Positions 12,201 to 24,544 of a stretch of DNA of 64,000 nucleotides are shown here, piece after piece. A program made the translations under genes and the position numbers. How positions within the stretch are numbered: the first letter of the stretch is position 1; every line of letters starts with the position of its first letter. The stretch comes from Pseudoscleropodium purum (Eukaryota; Streptophyta; Bryopsida; Hypnales; Brachytheciaceae), in the NCBI GenBank assembly GCA_963969395.1, contig OZ017799.1:16680501-16744500 (forward strand). The letters are read 5' to 3'. The notes beneath the pieces are model-generated. The model was not told the DNA's origin, did not search any database, and saw only the letters and a list, made by a program, of their open reading frames with translations.

Positions 12201-13475
12201 ATTGATTGCTAATCTTGGCTTGGTCCATATACAAATGTCATGAATGCAAATGATTCTCTCTAATATAATGTATTAAACCGGTCTTGGCCCAATGTCATGT
12301 TATTTGATGATGAGTAGCCAGTAGGCTCTATAGGGTTTCATAGGAAGTACTAGTAGACATGATTAGCCAAAACAGACAATTTTTTTGAAACATGGCAATG
12401 TAAGAATACTCAAGTGCATATTTACGTGAATTTAGCATTGAGTTTTCCACCTACTTGTATGACATGCACCTCCACCCTCCTAAACCCCCTCTAATGCTAA
12501 AGTTAGCAAGATTGAAAATGATGTGAGGACTACAAACTGTACTTAAGCCCAATGCAACATTAGTAATGTCATTACAATCTTGAGGGAAATTGCTCTCAAA
12601 GCCAAAATGAAAACAGCATGCTTGACTCATTGAAACCAAAGATGGTTAATTACACAAGAATTTCCAAGTCTACAAAAATAAAACACGTCACCAAGTTGTC
12701 ATTACTCACTAGTTAGTAAAGAGTGTTTCAGAAAATGATTGAGCTCATTGTCTTAGAGATGGATATCAATGGGTTCAGTTGCACTTACCTTTGAGATTGA
12801 GTTATACTACAAAATGCACCAAGAATGAACTACTTGTGATAGTAAAGACCTTCGAATAGAGAAAATGCACTTGCGCCCCTCACCAAACCCCTTCTAATGC
12901 CACAATGAATACCTTCCTTAAACAAATGTAGTTTGATGAGATTAGACAAGCTAAGCATAACGACCCTTGAAGAGTTGAAGTTCTTCTTTAGGTATGAACA
13001 CTAAAAGATATAATCTAGACAAAGCACACACCGTCATGGACTTGCTTAAACATCATGTGCCTGCAAAAACTGAAGCCACCTTAAATTCAAAAGAAGTAGG
13101 AAACCAAATTCACTAGCAAAAGAGGAAGGGTTTATGATCCAAAATGAACATATTTGCAAACGGTTTACCAAGTGCGTCCAAAATCCACATGCACCTACAC
13201 AAATGCCACTCTACGTTGAAGAATTACTTTTAGCAACTTATGCATATGATGAAAACACTTGAACTTCACAACATGGAGCTTCATTAAATAGGATTTCATA
13301 ATCTCAGTCCAAACGATTCAAAAACATATACAAAGCGGGCAAAGAAGATGATGGGATTCAATAACAAAATGAATCTCAACCCTTGTTAACAACATCATGG
13401 ATCTACTTGCCAGCTATTGCTATTGGGTGCCTGTGCTATGGATTTGCTACCATTGCAATAGATATAGTAAGCTAA
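12201..13475. other. Unassigned spacer
   Basis: No gene, RNA or repeat could be supported. Short frames have no recognisable product. It may include the decayed flank of the hAT remnant that follows. Confidence 0.4.
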
Positions 13476-14713
13476 CTAGATACTTGTCAAGTACTTGCCT
13501 CGACCTCCTGCCGTAATCCAATCTTCAAACACTTGTTGGTAAAGAAAGGTTTCAGGAGTATAGATATGTTGGGAAAACATCTCCACTACAATTTGAATGT
13601 GCTCCTCTAAGTTATTACGAAGCTTGGACTTCAAAAATCCCACACTTGAAAACAAGCGTTCATCTTCCATCGACCCTAGCACATATACAATTGCAATTTC
13701 TGCGAGTTTAAAAAACTCTAAGAAGTTTTGTATCAAACTGCGGTTCCCATCAAGAACCCACCAGACTTTGGTCAATGAATTTATGTTGTAAGGGGGCAAT
13801 ATTGTTGCAGAGGAGTTATTTTTTATGCACATCTTGAACAATGCCCGTTGCGATATGAGGCCATCCCAATCAATCACAGCAAGAATTAGAAGTTTCTTCT
13901 CTCCCTCCTCCATAATCTTATCGTGCCCATACGTGTCCATGAGGGTGTGGAGGTGCTTGTCAAACATTTTGTCCACGTTTGGTGTGCACCAATATTGAGG
14001 GTACAAAATGCCAAAAGCATTCATTATATGCTAGGCAAGAAAATGAACATCTAATTCCTCGACCAACATCTTAGCAGCGCCTACACAACATAAAGCACCA
14101 TGTTCAAATTACTAAATTGGCACAACGTCGATGCCTACATAGAAGCGAGTAGGTTAAAGCAATATTATAAACTCATTGAATGAAGTGAAATGATTTGAAA
14201 TACTCAAAACAAACAAAGCTATAAAGTAAAATAAAGAAACAATTCAAAAGTCAAGTGGTCGATGGGCTTATTGGTGCATTCGGCCTTTACTTTGTTTAGC
14301 AAAACTGTCCACACTTCTTAGTCCACCGGGGCCCCCTTGTGCCCAGCATGGATTTACTCGCCATGGCAAACAAATGAGAGCATAGTAGAGTTGTCATTTA
14401 AATCTATAATCCACTTAATTTGAATTTGCTCGTGACTATAGTCTAAAAGATTATTGAAACTCCAAAATTCGTTAAAGTTGAAGGTTGTGCCCTTGTCTTT
14501 ATACATGCGATGTAGTGGACCTTGACAAACTTTCACCGCAACCACAAAGTCACATATATACACATCCCATTTTTGTGCAAAGTTTACCAAAGTATTTATT
14601 GCTTCAAGCAATGGGAGTAAGGCACACATTTCTAAAACAGTGAAGGGATCCAAGAACAATACCAGACAAGCATATACAATGAGAACAATTGGTGAGCAAA
14701 GGTTCAAAAACAA
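13476..14713 (-). pseudogene. Decayed hAT transposase remnant, lineage distinct from E1/E2
   Basis: Two minus-strand pieces. 14354-14713 contains PLLEAINTLVNFAQKWDVYICD, a typical middle segment of plant hAT transposases. 13476-14024 ends with FFKLAEIAIVYVLGSMEDERLFSSVGFLKSKLRNNLEEH, recognisable as the hATC dimerisation region. The intervening DNA has stops. The sequence does not resemble the E1/E2 transposase, so this is an older, separate element. Its termini were not found. Confidence 0.65.
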
Positions 14714-14803
14714 TTGAGCATATGTATATACGACTAAAGGATGTACTCAACATCTAACCAATGACTTCCCGTATACTTCAAGTCCATTTATATTTACTTT
14801 GGT

Positions 14804-14936
14804 CAGGGTTGACGAATCTCAATGTCTGCCTCAAAATAGCGTCCATTTTCCGGACGTCCGGACGCTAGCGGACGCAACGTCCCTCCCGCCGTCGGAAGGC
14901 GGACGTGCGGGGCCAGGCGGCCGGACGGGGCGGCTT
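14804..14936. repeat. E2 right-type terminus and GC-rich block
   Basis: CAGGGTTGACGAATCTC terminus followed by CGTCC/CGGACG motifs up to the GCGGCTTAG boundary. It corresponds to the E1 right end in reverse. Confidence 0.8.
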
Positions 14937-15284
14937 AGAAAACCCGTTTTGGGTTTTTTGTTTTGATTGTTTTCACCAATGAGAGATTGAGAGTGAAGTC
15001 ATTTGGATTTGGATTTTTCTTATATTGCAATTGCGATTCAATAAAGTTGTATATCACTATTTATGTAAAAGCTCAAATATGAAATATATTTTTAATTTTT
15101 TTGTTGAATTTCATTTTGATTTAAAAAACAAAATCACTTTAAAATTCAGCGAGATGTATATCATCAATAAACAAACAATTTTATAATAAAATGATTGAAG
15201 AAACCATTGTCATTTGTCAACATGAGCTTCATATATCATGAGCAACTAAACAATCAAACATCTAAATTCACATCTCCACAATTC

Positions 15285-16532
15285 CTATGGATGCCAATCC
15301 ACATTTCCTTTAACCTTAGCCCTACTACTCTCTCCTGCAGCTCTCTGTTCAAAATCTTCATTATCGGAGTCATCTTCATTGCCGGAGTCATCTTCATTGT
15401 TGGAATCAAGTATCGTTGTCTCCTTCAAGTCTTCTCTCGAAGTAGGTTTACTCCCTTCTTTCGAATTTAATTTTTCTTTTTTTACTTTAACAAAACGATT
15501 AAAGGCTTTTTGAATAGGAACCTTTCTTTTCTTTCTATTTGACAAAGTAGCAACATTTTCATCAAGAGGGGTCCTACTCTTCACTGGAGAGATAGCAAAA
15601 GGTTGCATTTCTCTTTTCGCTTTCACCTTACTCGATTCTTGAACTATTAATCTCGATGTAGGGTCGACATGTCCATGAACGGTTATCTCCACTTTGGTTT
15701 TCTTTTGAAGTAATAGAGTGCCATTTGTTGATTTGATGGGTTCTTACGCCATTCCTTTTCCTCAAATGCGAGCACGCAAAGATGCCAATGGCATCCGATC
15801 ACTATCCGTATCACTTAGGCTTGTAGGTGATGACGCTACTTTCCGTAGATTATCGCCTGTAGAAATTTCTTTGGAAATGTTGATTAGGCGTTTTCCATAT
15901 CCAAAGCTTTGAGAATCATCCAATTGTGTGCTAACAGACTTCAACGGTATTGGTAGAAGAGCACTAGATCTCGGTACTTCAAAAATTGACTTCATTGGCT
16001 CCTTTCCTTTATCACTTTTCACAATTGTCGAATTTGTGACTACCATCCCAAGTGAATCATTATTTTTTTGTACCGCAATATTTGGTTCCCCCTCATCACC
16101 ACTATTGTTGTCCACATCTTTTGGAACGTCTACCTCCATGACCGCATTTTCTCTTTTGTCGTTTCTTTGCACTACATTTAATGCCACAGATGGAGATTGA
16201 AAAATTAGAACTTCTTCATTTCTTCCATCATCACCAATAGCATTCTCATTGATTTTCACCTCTTTGACAATAGCGTTTGCCTTTTCCGATAGAATGTTTT
16301 CACTATTCAAGTATCCCATTCCATTGCAATATGCAGCTAAAGAAGGTAGATTTTCCTGTACCCCTACATTGTCCTCGTCTTTACAAAAGGTATATGCATC
16401 GTTTGCATTGTCGGAAACAACATCCTTGTGGTTTAGATGATAATCATGCATATCATTCACCAAATTGGGAAAAATCTTACATAACATCTTCATCTCCCCA
16501 CGCTGTCGCACGATTAAAGTCATCCCCACCAT
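15285..16532 (-). pseudogene. Second frame (ORF2) at transposase 3' end, E2
   Basis: Same frame and product as the E1 ORF2, split by the same two stops, into 15762-16532 and 15285-15692. This copy keeps the acidic end (repeated EDDSGNEDDSDNED) and finishes DWHP. A nuclear-localisation-like basic stretch (NRKKRKVP) precedes it. Conservation of the frame in three copies argues that it was once coding; its function is unknown. Confidence 0.6.
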
Positions 16533-18642
16533 CTACAGCTAAAAGGGCCCTTTCCAAATCCTTGTCATCATCGTCTTCTAACGTCGGCCTATTTGAATCC
16601 TCTGATTCCATCGGATCCACATTATCATTATACCATTTTTTTTCATCTTTTTCCTTCGATGCGTTTAATACTTTGGGATTGGTATACACGTACACCAAAT
16701 CCGTTGCTCTCTCCGACTTCAATTTATTTCGAGATTTGTTGTAAACAAAAGAATAGTTGCCTCAATTCCGTTCACATGAAGATGATGACACTGGTTGAGC
16801 CAATATCCTCTTCGCTAATGGAGCTATAAACTTGCCACATGCACCTTCAAAATCCCACCAAGCATGTGCGGACAACATTTAATCTCTCGGATTCAACATA
16901 TTGTGGAATGGAGGTTCCTTGTGTCAAATAGCCACAAATTCCTTCACCACTACTGCATATTCATCCGGTTTACATATTCTCTCCAAAACTTTCTTACACC
17001 CTGACATTGCATCTGCGTCATCCGCTAGCTCTTTGTCATGAAGAAGGTATGGATTCAAAAGAGCTGCGGCTAATTGGAGATCGTTGTCCACCATTCTTCT
17101 TTGGGCATAAAAAGACTGTACCAATGGAATTGCAAGTTCTTCTAGCAAACAAAATGGTGGACTTTGTAATCCGTTCACGTGCTTCTTTAACTTCTTCATG
17201 ATATGCAACACCTTCCCCATGCATGGTGGTTTTGAATCCAAATCGCGGAGTGCACATATGATTGGTTCAACCATCTCTACATAATTGATGGACCGATTCC
17301 AAAAATGGTCATCAAGAACAATTTTCTTCACTGCTAAGGCCAAGTCTTTTGGTTGGACTTTGGCTCCACGTTTCTTCTTGAAAGTATGTACATACTCAAC
17401 CCATTGCGGATCTACCACCGTTTGTTCTAATGCTCCTCTCAATTTTGTCAAACGCTCCATCATGATAAATTTAGAGGCGAACCTTGTATCCCTAGGCATC
17501 AAGAGACCAAAATTTGGCGAATACTTTTGCAATAGAGCTAGCGGCATATGTCTCTTCTTGATAAATTTAGCTACAAGGACTCCTTTATCCAATTTGGAAG
17601 CAATCCATTTCTGTGCAGCCCAATCCTTCAACAACAAATTCAATGCATGTACCACGCACCCTTGGTAAAAAATATGAGGATATTTTGCAGATATTACATC
17701 CCATGCGGACGGATTCATGGGAGCATTATCCGTAGTTATTAACACGATTTTCTTGGACCCCACTTATTCAATGAACTTTTCCAACACAACTGCCAAGTAC
17801 TCCGCATTTTTTTCACAAGCACTTGTATCTACAGATCCAAGAAATTCTTCACCTGTAGATGATACAAGCATGACATTGATGAGAGGTCGATTAGTCACCG
17901 AGCTCCATCCATCAATGGACAATGTTGCTCCAAATTTTCGAATGCTATATTTGGTCCGTGCATTCAACTGTGTCTGAATGTTGGTCTTCGCCTCATTCAA
18001 CAATTTGTACCGAAGGTCGTGGTATGAGGGCAGAATGTATGGCCTACCAAATGTAGTTGTTTTCTTCACTACTTCTTTAAAAGCTGGATTTCGAGCCACG
18101 GAAAATGGTATGTTCGCCGAATAAAAAAAATTTGCCCACACTGAATGTAATTTGCGTCTATGACCTTCTTCAAACCCATTCACTAAGCTGCCTTGCCTCT
18201 GAGGCCTAGAACTTGATGCCCTCGGGGTTTCACGTTCACCAGAAGCTTCCGTATTCAAAGTCATTTTAGTTGTGGTACATACCATTGATACCAATTTTTT
18301 GGACGCTGGACAAAAATCTTCGTGGTCAGAATGCGACACAGCCTTTTTGGCCGAAAACTCTTGGACATTTGAAGGGCCAGGGTTGCCATCCACATTGTCC
18401 ATTACAATGCGTTTTGGAAAAACTCCTTCGCAATGCCGAAATAAATCTTGAACTCCCATTGGTAATCGTAGACAAAGGCTCACCCTTTCATCACGTATAC
18501 CTCCAGGCTCAGAATAGCCTAAATGGCTGAATATACGGCTCAACCCCCTTCACATGATCGCTTTGCAAAGCCTACATTTTACTTTACCATCCTTTGGCAC
18601 ACTATACCAAGAAGAAAAATCCCCCGTCGGTTTGGCCCTCAT
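16453..18642 (-). pseudogene. hAT transposase, E2 copy (same stops as E1)
   Basis: Mirror of the E1 transposase, read from the ATG at 18642. The open segments between stops give the same residues as E1 throughout the DUF659 core and hATC region, including all internal stops. A few differences occur near the N-terminus, in the stretch before the zinc-finger cysteines. Identity including the stops means both copies descend from an already interrupted parent or were homogenised by gene conversion. Confidence 0.9.
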
Positions 18643-18950
18643 ACTCACAAGTGTATGTTTTACCTCAATTTCAAAAGAAACCAATAGAATGTTTTAAATT
18701 TGAAACCCACAACCTGACAATGTATACAATATCAATGAAATTAGTCACACAAAGCTTTGAAAATCAAAGCCCCCCCGTCCACCGAACTATGCATTACCAA
18801 GTAAGAGACACAATAAATGGAAGCTCATAGCCTTTGGAAATCTTAGCGTTCGGTTTTCGAGAGTGAATACCAAAGCTTCTCTTCTAACATTTATAGTCCC
18901 CTCCAGAAAATTAAAGGTTCATTTTTAGGGTTTCCATTCAAAAACAAGAA

Positions 18951-19145
18951 ACGGCCCGGACGAGGCTAAAGCGGACAAGCAGACCGGGGCGGGCGGACGG
19001 GGTGGACGGGGTAGGCGGACGAACCGGGCAGACGGGGCGGGCGGACGGGACTGTTCGCACTGTCCGCCTTCCGATGCCGTCCGTGCTTTGGACACGCCAA
19101 CCGCCCCACTTAAACAGTGACCGCCGACAGCGTCCGCCTAGTTGT
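18951..19145. repeat. GC block B of E2
   Basis: GGGGCGGACGG motifs upstream of the E2 transposase, ending in the CTGACCGCCGACAGCG boundary also seen in E1 and E3. Proposed promoter and transposase-binding block; that role is inferred. Confidence 0.75.
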
Positions 19146-21943
19146 CCATTGGAGCATCCTAAGAAGCTGATATTACTCAAAAAGAGCGGTAACATTTCCA
19201 AAAAAAACAGCCTAATAATCATTGCTAAATGAGGATCAATGTAATTGATTTATCATTTTAAAAAAAAAATTTAAACCCTAAACCTTATACCCTAATTACC
19301 CTAAACCTTTTCTTTTCTCCCCTAAATTGTTTTACGAATGAAGGGAATGTGGTTAAGTTGAATATGTTTGGATTATTTACTCATATTATCCTTCTAAATA
19401 GGTTTTGAGAAGATCTGAAGATGGTGGGGATTTTTTTAAAGTTCATTAGGAAATCAAATGTTTTGCAAAAATTATCAATTCCTTTTTCATCATAAGCAAA
19501 TGAAATTTAAAAAAAAGGCCCCAATACATAATTAGAATAACAGTTTAATGGATTTCAACCTCATGATATTTAATGAAAGGTTGTATTTTCTAATTAGAAG
19601 TGCATCACGATCTTCAAATGAACATCGAGTCTTTCATATTTTTTAATGAAATTTTGATTAGATTTGAAAACAAAGAAAAAGAATCAATGTTTTAACTTTC
19701 AAATCATGTATGGCTATATTTTTCCTTAAAAACATAGAAAAATTTGTTACTTGAGTTGGTTGAATAGAATACATTATACACTTATACATGTGCTATATTT
19801 ATTTTGAAGGGTAATTCCAATATTCTTATTTAAGATGTTTTTAAATATTAATTTTAAAAAAGAGGGTTCATTGTTTAAAGATCTAAAAAATTGACAAACA
19901 TAATTTCTATTATAAAGAGGAATTGAATTCGAAATTCGAATTTTGAAATGATTCAAATGAACAAGATATTGATTATAAAATATTTCTTTGTTTGAGTTTT
20001 CAAAATGAATTCATGAAACAATTGCAAACTTTTGAATTTAGGTATATGATATTGTTTTCGGTTTGTACTTTGTAGAGTAGAATACTTCGATTTTAATCCT
20101 AAATAAATAAATAAATTCCACATGAATGAAATGTTTCTATGTATTGCACAAAGATTTCTACCAATTACTATGATAATTAAATACATTGTTACATTTCATA
20201 AAATATTCTACATAGAAAGAAAAAATCATTTCAGTTTTCAATCATGATAAACGATGTCTTCTACTCTTTCTGTTATATGTTCGTTTTGTATAACGTGTAC
20301 ATTGTACAATCTTTGAGAGTAGGGAAGTTCATTTTTGACTCTCATTGAAATAGAAAATATATTTGTGTTTGAATTTTGAAATCATTATCACATTATGTAT
20401 TCTACGGTCTTGCAAGAATGCATCTTGCTCCTTCCTTTGAATCCTTTTGATATTTTTTTTTTTTATTTTTTTCTTGTAGGGTTCTTGTTCTCTTGTTCTC
20501 TTCATTTGACCAACCTATTTGGCTTGGCTCTTAGTTTTTGTTTTTCTTAATGCAATGGTTTATGCATATGTTATAAAAAATATATATTATTTATTTAAAA
20601 TTAATATATTGATGAACAAACGCATAAAGGCATTGAATGCTTTCACATTTAAAGTTATAAATCTATCATAAATCACTCTTGCAAATTTGAATGATTGAAT
20701 CGAAAATTTGAAAATGTAATTACAAGAGCTTTCAATTCAATCAATTGCATAAATCATAAATGTTGAAATGCAACTCGTATAAATTTAGCATCTATGAAGA
20801 TTAATTCATGCCATGCACATGCAATTTTCCAATTTAATAAAATACAATTGAGTACTTCAATTTCTTTCCCTTCAATTCTCCAACTAACATTCACTTCATA
20901 TCTTTCTCTATTTGTTTATTTAATTTTTGGGAACAAATGGAGAAACCATCTTTGTCTATATTTGAACATGCACTCTTATTTGATTGATGAAGAATAGATT
21001 TATGAAATATATATTCATTGATTTGTTCATGTTGATTTATCTAATATATTTTATATATGTATATATATTTATATATATATATCATTAAAGGAGTATGGAA
21101 GACAAGATTGACAGATTGTGTTCGAATGTTGTTGATTTTGAAATGATTTAGTACTATATCATTTATAAGAATATTATAATAGTATTATGTTATAATATTC
21201 CTAAAACAATTGCAAAAAATATTAAAATACATGCTAAGTTAGGTTTGTTAGCCTACCAATTGTTCATTAATAAACATAACTGAATAGCCCCCTTAAATGA
21301 AACATTCAATATCTAATATCTTACAATCTAAATGGTGGATTTGTCTAAAATTTTTTCCACATCTTTTCCAACTAATTTACTACAAGATCCTACGGTTACA
21401 TATGCCCAAAAGTATTTTTCTTCCAAGACTTGGTATTTGCACTACTACTAGCAGTTTTGAAGTGTTTTTAGTGAAAAGAACTTTAGGGGTTAAACATCTA
21501 TACCATTAGATTTTGGAAAAAGAACAATTTGCTTCATTGGGGATAACTATAAGTCCATGTTCTTTTTCGATAGCCAAAACACACTTGCAAGGACTTGGAC
21601 ATTTAGCGGTTTACTAAGTGATTAGACGTCAACTAATTCAATTTAATAGTAGAATTTTTATTCAACTACCTTCTTACAATTGCTTTATACACAATGCAAC
21701 GTGAATATTTGGGTACATATATTAAACGTCACAATCCTTTCGTGAATTTTTGCACATTTTAGCTCATATCTTTGTACAAAAATATCATTTACCAAGAATT
21801 CATAAATTTGGTCATAAAGGAAGGCTACCTTTTTTAATTTCAAATTTTACATTAAATGAATGAAAAGTTAGTTGAACTATACAGTGCCATGAAGACCTTT
21901 GTTTATCGTGCAAAATATGGATTTAGGGTCGCTTTAGGGTCAA
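19146..21943. other. AT-rich central cassette of E2
   Basis: Inverted counterpart of 3501-6289, with many small differences and no conserved reading frame. Carries the telomere-like motif remnant at 19272-19307 and the R-end fragment at 21295-21520. No gene supported. Confidence 0.75.
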
Positions 21944-22352
21944 ACCGCCCCGTCCACCCTTGTATCCGTCCGCCCCATCCGCCCAGACCCCCATCCGCCC
22001 AGACCCCGTCCGCCCTCGAACCCGTCTGCCCTCATACCCGTCCGTCCTATCCGCCCAGACCCCCGTCCGCCCAGACCCCATCCGCCCCGATACCTGTCCA
22101 CCCTGTCCTCCGTCCGCCTTGTCCATCGGATTCGTCGTCCGCCCCGTCCGCCCCAATACCCGTTCGCCTCGTTACGGCGATGCGTCCGAACCCCCGGATC
22201 ATTCGATCGGATGGACGCCAGATTTGTCCGCTCGTGGCTGTCCGATCGAGCGGACGGGGCTCGAGGGTTTCGGGGAGGCCGACGGCCAATGCGTCCGCCA
22301 CCCCCGGCCCGTCTGATCGGGCGGACGGTTTGGGGCCGTCCGCATTGTCACT
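21944..22352. repeat. GC block A of E2
   Basis: About 400 bp of CCCGTCCGCCC motifs directly upstream of the kinase-like gene. Open frames rich in Pro, Ser and Arg (for example 21856-22371) are compositional. Confidence 0.75.
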
Positions 22353-22537
22353 TTTGCTTTGCCCCTTGTGAATGCAAGGTGGAGTGGTGAGCTTGGTGGT
22401 TCATCCTCCATTAGCTCCTTTCCGAGGCAAGGCAAGAGTGGTTTATTGGGGCCCCTTGTTGCCAATTTTTTGGACACTTGCGCATGAATTCAATTTCAAA
22501 TTAAAAAATTTGATCTATATCAATTTCATTTGTCATG

Positions 22538-24031
22538 ATGCCGAACGGGAAGAAGAAGGTTGCGAAGCTAAAACATGGAGAGGGACCAACAAACTTGGAG
22601 GTAGCTCGCCAAAGTCCTTCGGAAGAATGCAAGAAATTCATAATCGAGCGCATCGTTTAATTTTATGAATCGGAAACAACATTGTCTTTAGACAATAAAT
22701 ACATCAAATATCAAGAGGAGTGCGTGTCTAAATTCAAGGTAGACATGACACAGATGTTGTTGGATGCATTGAATGTGGCGAAGTGGCATGACAAAATGCA
22801 TAAAACGTACTTCACCAAATGTTTGGAGAACAAGGTTCATGACGCTTTGTGGAATTCCAAAGTCATTTTGGTTAAATATGGCAAGGAATATCAACCCAAT
22901 GACGCCGAGTTTGAAGAAGTGATTCTGAAAGTGAACTTGTTTAGAGGGCGATGTGCTCCATTCGCCAAAAAGCACAATCGAGTTGGTTCAATTGGTTGGT
23001 GGAAAAGCAATGATGGAGTTGCTGAAGCGGAAAGGACCAAACGGCACCTCATAGCACTTCTAGATACAGCACGCGTGATTGCTGTTGATGATAGAACAAT
23101 GAGAAGTGAATATGCAACGATTCGAAAGGTTCGTATTGAAGGATGTTCAGGAATACTTCCTTATTGGAAGTTTGCAGCAAAGAAATCCATTCACCACCAA
23201 ACTCGACCGGATTTTGCAAAGTTAAAACATCAAAACGAATCAATGGCTGTTCGAATTCTACACGCGGGTGTGATACGGTTTGCTGCGGTGTACGGAACGA
23301 CGTGTGAAGGTTATGCGTATTGGTGGAATGGTGGAACTCTTCGACAAATGTTGAATATGGATAAGGACTATCCAAACAACATTCAAATCCGTTTGATGTA
23401 TACAAATCCAACCGAAGAGGAGGTTGTAAAAGCTCACCATTTAGGACAATATCAGAAGAAGCGCACGGAGTTGACATGGGCGTTTATTTATATAATGTAT
23501 GCACTGCATCTTGCTGGACATTTGCACAATGATCTTTCTCCGAACAACATCTTGTTGCATTTTCCAAAGGATAAGTCACGTGTGTACATTGGAGTTTGCG
23601 ATTGGGGCATGACCACCTTAGCTTCTCAGCCAATGAAGTCTTTGTACACATTCACATCAGCAGATGAGATGAAATAAACTTTGCAAAGGAAATGGTGGGT
23701 GGATGCACGTATTGCATATTTGCATAAAGCAGGTGCAGATGTGGAAGTTATTCCGATGTATTCACGTAAGTCGGAAAAGTATGCCATTCGAAAAATTGCT
23801 CGGCGGAAGAATGGAAACAACATGTCAGAGGCGTATTTCAACGTGCTACTTAAAACACCTAGTGCGACACAATTTGCCTTTCATGACTTTGCAAAAGTGT
23901 TTTATACTTACTTGAAGCGCATTTCTTCGAAGATTGACGATGAAAATACTAGTTTGGCCCATGTGATTACGCGATTTTCTAATACATATCGTTGGCCGAT
24001 GCCAGATGAACATTTCCGCCATTTATATTAG
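22538..24031 (+). pseudogene. Kinase-like protein, E2 copy (two in-frame stops)
   Basis: About 497 codons from the ATG at 22538 (a second ATG lies just upstream at 22535). Stops at 22658 and 23675 split it; E1 has glutamine codons at both places, so these are C-to-T stops. Candidate kinase residues: Lys215 or Lys216 in FAAKKS, Asp332 and Asn337 in HNDLSPNNIL, and Asp355-Trp-Gly as the DFG equivalent. The N-terminal 150 residues contain charged helices without a recognised domain. Protein segments are identical to the E3 and composite copies. Function and kinase family unknown; the retained catalytic loop suggests it was once an active kinase. Confidence 0.8.
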
Positions 24032-24367
24032 ATTGGTAGTGCAGAAGTAGTAGTTGAATAGGTTATATAGGCATTAAAAATTAGTTTAGAAATATAGAGT
24101 TGGAATGAAAAAAATTATATGTGCAATTAGCCGAATGTGCACAATGTATGGTATTCTATATTAAATTCAATATATTTTGCCCATATTGATTATGTTTGTA
24201 TTTGTGTTGATCTCGATTTTTTAAATAGTATATATATATATTTGAAGTCACAAACCTTTTTTAGTTTGCCTTTTGAAAATGAATTGAAATTTTTTCATAG
24301 TTTCAAGACTATCATGGACTCGTGGTCAAACTTTATAATCTTTTAAATTGTTTAAAGATTAAGGGAG
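24032..24367. other. 3' noncoding region of E2 kinase-like gene
   Basis: AT-rich, with a short TA run near 24229-24240. Equivalent to 978-1306 in E1. No gene. Confidence 0.6.
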
Positions 24368-24544
24368 TGACCGTGGGGCAGTTTGGGTAGGGCGGTCGGG
24401 GGAAATAGGGCCGTCAAAGCGGATAGGGTGGACGGGGTGATAGGCGAACGGGGCGGTCCCGGCAGACGCTGCGTCCGCGGGGACCGCGAATGTCAGTAGA
24501 CGCTGCGGACACAGCGTCCGCGTCCGGACGTCGTGTCAATCCTA
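24368..24544. repeat. E2 left-type terminus and GC-rich block
   Basis: GGCGGTC and GACGCTGCG motifs lead into GTCCGGACGTCGTGTCAATCCTA. It corresponds to the E1 left end in reverse, with one change in the TIR (TAGGATTGAC). Confidence 0.8.

Larger units (their letters stand above)
14804..24544 (-). mobile_element. E2: 9.7 kb hAT element, inverted relative to E1
   Basis: Begins CAGGGTTGACG and ends with the complement of TAGGATTGACA. Internal order is the mirror of E1: transposase module on the minus strand, AT cassette, kinase-like gene on the plus strand. The hAT module is nearly identical to that of E1, while the kinase module matches E3 and the composite instead. Flanking octamers ACTTTGGT (14796-14803) and CATTTAAT (24545-24552) do not match, so no target duplication is evident. 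Confidence 0.85.
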
